A DNA stretch of 64,000 nt from Chitinophaga pinensis. Its GTDB lineage: Bacteria > Bacteroidota > Bacteroidia > Flavobacteriales_D > Crocinitomicaceae. Below the pieces are notes generated by a model. The model did no database searches, was not told where the DNA came from, and was given only the letters and a program-made list of their open reading frames with translations. The position numbers and the translations under genes are program-made. The DNA lies in NCBI GenBank assembly GCA_945883825.1, contig CAMCYF010000007.1:17463-81462 (forward strand), given 5' to 3'. This document shows, piece after piece, positions 60,215-64,000 of this stretch. Position 1 is the stretch's first letter. Each line of letters opens with the position of its first letter.

Positions 60215-62140
60215 ATGTATCATCACAAAAAAATAGCACGAGTTTCCTTCATCTTGATTTTAGGGTGTATATTTTCTTTTTGTGTAAATAATCATGGTCA
60301 AGAAAAAAATACCTGGGATTACCCAAAACTACCGACAGAATGGGTATCAAAAGAATTAAGCAGATTAAATTTGCTTCCTTTAACTCAACAATATTTTGAA
60401 TACGAGAAATCAATTACTCTTTTAGAGAATAAAGATAATTTACTCCCACTTGGTAGGCTGGACCTAAATATTGGTTTGATAAATATCGGCGGGAATCCCA
60501 AAGAGTTTTTGGAAACAAGCGAGCTTTTTATTTCTGGAAGTTCAATACATGCTCCAAATTTCAATTTAATTACAGCAAAAGACTGGGCTAAAATCATTGA
60601 CTGTGAAATAATTTTACTTAGCCTTCATGCAAATCTATTTTCAGATGGTAAAAATTTGATTGATTCAATAAACAGCCAACTATTTGAGAAACTTCCAAAA
60701 TCAGCAAAAATCATTCTAAGTATTTTTGGGGATGAGGAAATATTACAACAAATCGAAACCAAAAATATTTCTGCATTAATTTTAGGGAAAGAAAATAATA
60801 AAATAGCTCAAAGCCTTGTTTGTCAAACAATTTTTGGCGCAGTTTCTATTTCTGGAAAGACAACTAATGAAATTAAGTCTAAAGATCAAATTTACTCAAG
60901 TGCATTTGGCATTGAAATTTTGGCAAATGGTAGACTGAAATTTAGTCAAGCAACTGAAATTGGAATAGACGCCGAAAAATTATCTGAAATTGATCAAATA
61001 GCTTTAAATGGAATTTCAGATGGTGCTTATCCAGGTTGTCAAATACTAGTTGCCGTTGATAATAAAATAATCTATCGAAAAAGCTTTGGAAACCAAACAT
61101 ATGAAAAAGACGCCAAAAAAGTTGAGAATGATGATGTTTATGACATTGCCTCAATTACAAAAATTGCAGCATCAACTTTACTCGCAATGCATCTTCAATC
61201 GCAAGATAAATTTAACCTTAATAAAAAGTTAAAAGACTATATTCCTGAATTAATCAACAGAGCTGAATATGGTGAAATTGGAATAAGAGAAATGATGGCT
61301 CATCAGGCTGGTTTGACTCCATGGATACCATTTTATAAAAGAACACTCAAAAATGGTGAGTTAAATCCTCTTATTTATAACAATTTAAAATCAGAAAATT
61401 TCAAACTTCAAGTTGCTGAAAATATATTTATAAAACCATCTTACGTAGATAGCATGTATGCTCAAATATTTCAAACTCCATTAGGAGCAAAGAAATATGT
61501 TTACTCTGATCTCTGTTATTATTTCACTCAAAAAATTCTTGAAAAACAAATTAATTGCAAACAAGATGAATATTTACGAAAAAATATTTTCGGACCAATG
61601 GGCTTGAGATTTGCTTGCTATTTACCATTAAACTATTTTCCAAAAACAAAAATTATTCCCACTGAAAATGATTTAATCTTCCGAAAACAACTTATTCATG
61701 GTCATGTTCATGATCCAGGAGCCGCAATGCTTGGAGGTGTTGCAGGACATGCAGGACTATTTTGCAATGCAACTGACTTAGCGAGTATTATGAACCTTTT
61801 TCTTCAAAAAGGGAAATGTGCTGGAATGACATTTTTTGATGAAAAAACAATTAATGAATACACAAAGGCTCAATTTTCAGGAAATCGCCGAGGTGCAGGA
61901 TTTGACAGGCCAAATAGTAGCGGTGGTGGTCCTTGCGATATTTTAGCGTCGCAGGAAAGTTTTGGACATTCTGGATTCACAGGAACATTGGCTTGGGCAG
62001 ATCCAAAAGATAAGGTAATTTTTATTTTCCTCTCAAATCGTGTAAATCCGGATGCTGAAAACTGGAAATTACGCGACTTGAATATCAGGACTAAAATTCA
62101 ACATGTTGTTTACGAAGCTGTTCAATCAAGAAAAAAGTGA
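60215..62140 (+). CDS. Exported beta-lactamase-fold serine hydrolase with GH3 C-terminal-like domain
   Basis: 641 residues. Signal sequence (about 10-25; a Cys in LILGC or FSFC could be lipidated). Residues about 35-235 match the domain that follows the GH3 barrel: YEKSITLLENKDNLLPL is a typical GH3 linker/C-domain opening. Residues about 250-640 form a serine beta-lactamase/penicillin-binding-like domain with SITK (Ser313, Lys316), a Tyr-Ser-Asp variant of the YxN motif (Tyr430) and HSGFTG (His585) in place of KTG. This equals the second part of a Bacteroidota GH3-serine hydrolase fusion whose first part is encoded at 7678-8829. murQ lies two genes downstream. The substrate is unknown; cell-wall muropeptides are the likely candidates. 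Confidence 0.88.
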   Translation: MYHHKKIARVSFILILGCIFSFCVNNHGQEKNTWDYPKLPTEWVSKELSRLNLLPLTQQYFEYEKSITLLENKDNLLPLGRLDLNIGLINIGGNPKEFLETSELFISGSSIHAPNFNLITAKDWAKIIDCEIILLSLHANLFSDGKNLIDSINSQLFEKLPKSAKIILSIFGDEEILQQIETKNISALILGKENNKIAQSLVCQTIFGAVSISGKTTNEIKSKDQIYSSAFGIEILANGRLKFSQATEIGIDAEKLSEIDQIALNGISDGAYPGCQILVAVDNKIIYRKSFGNQTYEKDAKKVENDDVYDIASITKIAASTLLAMHLQSQDKFNLNKKLKDYIPELINRAEYGEIGIREMMAHQAGLTPWIPFYKRTLKNGELNPLIYNNLKSENFKLQVAENIFIKPSYVDSMYAQIFQTPLGAKKYVYSDLCYYFTQKILEKQINCKQDEYLRKNIFGPMGLRFACYLPLNYFPKTKIIPTENDLIFRKQLIHGHVHDPGAAMLGGVAGHAGLFCNATDLASIMNLFLQKGKCAGMTFFDEKTINEYTKAQFSGNRRGAGFDRPNSSGGGPCDILASQESFGHSGFTGTLAWADPKDKVIFIFLSNRVNPDAENWKLRDLNIRTKIQHVVYEAVQSRKK

Positions 62141-62172
62141 ACTCATTAATCAAGATGATTTATTGATTTAGC

Positions 62173-62180
62173 TATATTTG
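62173..62180 (+). promoter_or_regulatory. Putative -7 element for the PRT-murQ unit
   Basis: TATATTTG, predicting a leader of about 16 nt before the ATG at 62200. Confidence 0.5.
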
Positions 62181-62199
62181 TACAAACACACTTGAAATT

Positions 62200-62694
62200 A
62201 TGCAAGTATTATTAAACCACCAGCAAATTGAGCAGAAAATCACTCGCTTAGGACATCAAATCCTAGAAAATTCTTTTGAAGAAAAAACACTTTTTATTGG
62301 AGGAATTATCGGGAATGGTAGCATTCTTGCAAAAAAAATTGTTGAAGTAATTAATGCTAATTCAACTATAAAAATTGTTTATTTCGAAGTCTCAATAAAT
62401 AAAGAAGAGCCGTGGAGTGAAAAAATACACTTGTCAATTGATGAAAAATTATTAAAAAAAGGATATATAATTCTTGTTGATGATGTCATAAATTCAGGAA
62501 AAACAATGCAATATGCCGTTATGAAATTCCTGGAACAAGCAACAAAAGCGATTAAAACTGTTGCGCTAGTTGATAGAGCACACAGACGATATCCTATAAA
62601 AACTGATTTTATTGGCTTAGGTTTATCAACTACTTTAAAAGATCGTGTTGAGGTCGACCTAATTGAGAATGATTTTAATGCATATTTAGTCTAG
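62200..62694 (+). CDS. Phosphoribosyltransferase-family protein (PyrR-like)
   Basis: 164 residues of the type I PRTase fold. The PRPP-binding motif is YIILVDDVINSGKTMQYA, with a preceding flexible loop region (SINKEEPWSEK). The closing VDRAHRRYPIKTDFIGLGLST resembles PyrR. PyrR regulates pyrimidine genes and has uracil phosphoribosyltransferase activity; true PyrR identity cannot be shown here, so no symbol is given. It lies 4 bp before murQ and shares its transcript. Confidence 0.85.
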   Translation: MQVLLNHQQIEQKITRLGHQILENSFEEKTLFIGGIIGNGSILAKKIVEVINANSTIKIVYFEVSINKEEPWSEKIHLSIDEKLLKKGYIILVDDVINSGKTMQYAVMKFLEQATKAIKTVALVDRAHRRYPIKTDFIGLGLSTTLKDRVEVDLIENDFNAYLV

Positions 62695-62698
62695 GAAA

Positions 62699-63511
62699 GT
62701 GAAAAAAATTACCGAATCTTCTTCAAATTATGAACATTTAGATAAAATGTCGACTCAAGAATTGTTGACTAATATTAATAAGGAAGATCAATTTGTAGCT
62801 CTTGCAGTAGAAAAAGAAATTTCAAGTATAAGTTCCTTTGTTGATGCATGTTTTGAACGAATGAAAAATGGAGGTCGTTTATTTTACATCGGAGCAGGTA
62901 CAAGTGGAAGATTAGGAATTGTTGACGCGAGCGAATGTCCCCCTACATTTGGAATCGAACATGGAATTGTAGTAGGGATAATAGCTGGTGGTGATGCTGC
63001 AATTCGAAAAGCGGTAGAATTTGCTGAAGATGATAAAGAACAAGCATGGATAGATCTTCTAGAATATAAAATCACGAAAGATGATACAATAATTGGCATT
63101 GCAGCTTCCGGCTCTACACCTTACGTAATAGGAGGTCTCGAAAAAGCAAAGCAAAACGGAATTTTAACAGCGGGAATTTCATGTAATCCAGACTCACTTT
63201 TAGCGAAAACAGCGCAATTTGCTATAACTCCAATTGTTGGACCTGAATTTGTCACTGGAAGTACACGTATGAAATCAGGAACTGCGCAAAAACTAGTTTT
63301 AAACATGATTTCCACTTCACTAATGATTAAACTCGGACGTGTAAAAGGAAATAAGATGGTTGATATGCAATTGAGTAACGACAAACTTATAGATCGAGGA
63401 ACAAAAATGATTATGGATGAAAAACAAATTGATTATTCAGCAGCTGAAGTTTTACTGAAGAAATTTGGTTCTGTAAGAAAAGCAATTGAAGCTTATAAAA
63501 ATGGTAACTAA
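62699..63511 (+). CDS. murQ: N-acetylmuramic acid 6-phosphate etherase
   Basis: Splits the lactyl ether of MurNAc-6-phosphate to GlcNAc-6-phosphate and lactate, the step that returns cell-wall muramic acid to amino-sugar metabolism. 270 residues from a GTG at 62699, which gives the family opening KKITESSSNYEHLDKMS; no ATG fits. The SIS-domain core carries FYIGAGTSGRLGIVDASECPPTF, catalytic Glu positions in SECPP and AEDDKEQ, and IAASGSTPYVIGG. It is a little shorter than E. coli MurQ (298), lacking the final helical part. Its stop overlaps the next start (TAATG). Confidence 0.95.
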   Translation: MKKITESSSNYEHLDKMSTQELLTNINKEDQFVALAVEKEISSISSFVDACFERMKNGGRLFYIGAGTSGRLGIVDASECPPTFGIEHGIVVGIIAGGDAAIRKAVEFAEDDKEQAWIDLLEYKITKDDTIIGIAASGSTPYVIGGLEKAKQNGILTAGISCNPDSLLAKTAQFAITPIVGPEFVTGSTRMKSGTAQKLVLNMISTSLMIKLGRVKGNKMVDMQLSNDKLIDRGTKMIMDEKQIDYSAAEVLLKKFGSVRKAIEAYKNGN

Positions 63512-64000
63512 TGACTGATTTTGATCCAAATGGCGTTGGTATTGCAAATGGAAATATTTTTGGTTTCCCCTGCACTGAAGAGGATGCAGATATTGTAATT
63601 ATTCCAATTCCTTGGGATGCAACTGCATCTTATGGAAAAGGAACGAGTAATGGTCCAAAAATTATTTTAGATGCTTCCACACAACTCGATTTTTTTCATC
63701 CTGAACTTGAAAAAGCGTATGATACTAAAGTGTTTATGTCCCCAATTTCCAAAGAATGGAAAGAACTAAATGATAATTTAAGCGCTAAAAGTATCAGCTA
63801 TTTAGATTACTTGGAAACGCATGGAGAAAGTGCAGCGAAAGAAATATATAGCACAGAAATCACAGAAATAAATAAAACACAAGTTGCTTTAAAAGAAAAT
63901 TTAAAAGAACGCTGTCTAAAGCTCATTTCTACTGGTAAAATTCCTGCTGTTTTAGGTGGTGAACATTCTACACCACTTGGATTAATTGAAGCTTTAAATG
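63511..64000 (+). CDS. Arginase/agmatinase (ureohydrolase) family protein, cut by window end
   Basis: The first 163 codons from the ATG at 63511, coupled to the murQ stop. The frame is open to the window edge. The pattern IIPIPWDATASYGKGTSNGP and, near the end, VLGGEHSTPLG (the first manganese-ligand His) identify the ureohydrolase fold. Agmatinase, arginase and formimidoylglutamase share these motifs, and the specifying residues lie beyond the window. A likely call is an agmatinase-family enzyme, with no further precision. Confidence 0.85.
   Translation, partial: MTDFDPNGVGIANGNIFGFPCTEEDADIVIIPIPWDATASYGKGTSNGPKIILDASTQLDFFHPELEKAYDTKVFMSPISKEWKELNDNLSAKSISYLDYLETHGESAAKEIYSTEITEINKTQVALKENLKERCLKLISTGKIPAVLGGEHSTPLGLIEALN

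Noticed and set aside
60215..62140. Antibiotic-resistance beta-lactamase
   Set aside because: The Tyr-Ser-Asp and His-Ser-Gly motifs, the GH3-C-like N-terminal part and the murQ context point to a housekeeping serine hydrolase and not a class C resistance enzyme.

Overview
The window is an AT-rich chromosomal segment of a bacterium in the Bacteroidota, most likely the Flavobacteriales and perhaps close to Crocinitomicaceae/Fluviicola. Three observations support this. There are type IX secretion (T9SS) C-terminal domains of both type A (8976-11741) and type B/CHU_C (33400-35997). There are many Bacteroidota-type promoters of the form TTTG-N18-20-TAnnTTTG. There are also lineage families such as DUF5686, DUF6427, a zinc-ligand-poor DksA relative, a primase with a degenerate zinc domain, and an LspA with a lineage insertion. 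The family-level placement is an inference from protein style only. No phage, IS element, CRISPR array or integron is visible. The window is about 59 densely packed genes, one tRNA, and no gene-free stretch above 300 bp.

Layout. 1-2864: translation operon thrS(partial)-infC-rpmI-rplT, closed by a clear terminator. 2983-6260: Gfo/Idh dehydrogenase, lipoprotein and a polyprenyl-phosphate sugar transferase (surface polysaccharide). 6361-7695: rpsP (with a long acidic repeat tail) and rimM. 7678-11741: a GH3/NagZ-like lipoprotein and a T9SS cargo protein. 11798-18542: SUI1-like factor, radC-wecB-polysaccharide deacetylase-like operon, an orphan response regulator, a secreted von Willebrand D-domain protein, and queG. 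18548-25784: ruvB, HAD phosphatase, CorC-type transporter, purD-purQ, DUF6427, then dksA-like and lspA. 25795-32436: minus-strand envelope operon coaX-OMP-TPR-lptC-small membrane protein-DUF5686. 32530-35997: tRNA-Phe, a TPR protein and a lectin-like T9SS type B protein. 36131-44409: zwf-pgl-edd, terC, trxB, bshC and eda, which joins an Entner-Doudoroff route to thiol/NADPH redox functions. 44412-49690: two peptidyl-prolyl isomerases, nadK, CBS protein, pdxJ, mechanosensitive channel. 49694-59940: dnaG, a YwqK/MORN-type lipoprotein, polyprenyl synthase, carB, ABC exporter, rpmH and pckA. 60215-64000: serine hydrolase with a GH3 C-terminal-like domain, phosphoribosyltransferase, murQ and a partial arginase/agmatinase-family gene.

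How the genes work together. The most coherent theme beyond housekeeping is peptidoglycan recycling. The GH3 catalytic half (7678-8829) and the GH3-C/serine-hydrolase half (60215-62140) look like the two parts of a protein that is usually one polypeptide in Bacteroidota. The second half is encoded two genes upstream of murQ. Other lineage reductions stand out: CarB without its allosteric domain, a DnaG zinc domain that keeps one of four ligands, and a KDPG aldolase lacking its C-terminal helix. I found no clearly new multi-gene defence or mobile system. The items most worth following up are the split GH3/serine hydrolase with MurQ, the S16 repeat tail, and the VWD-domain secreted protein.
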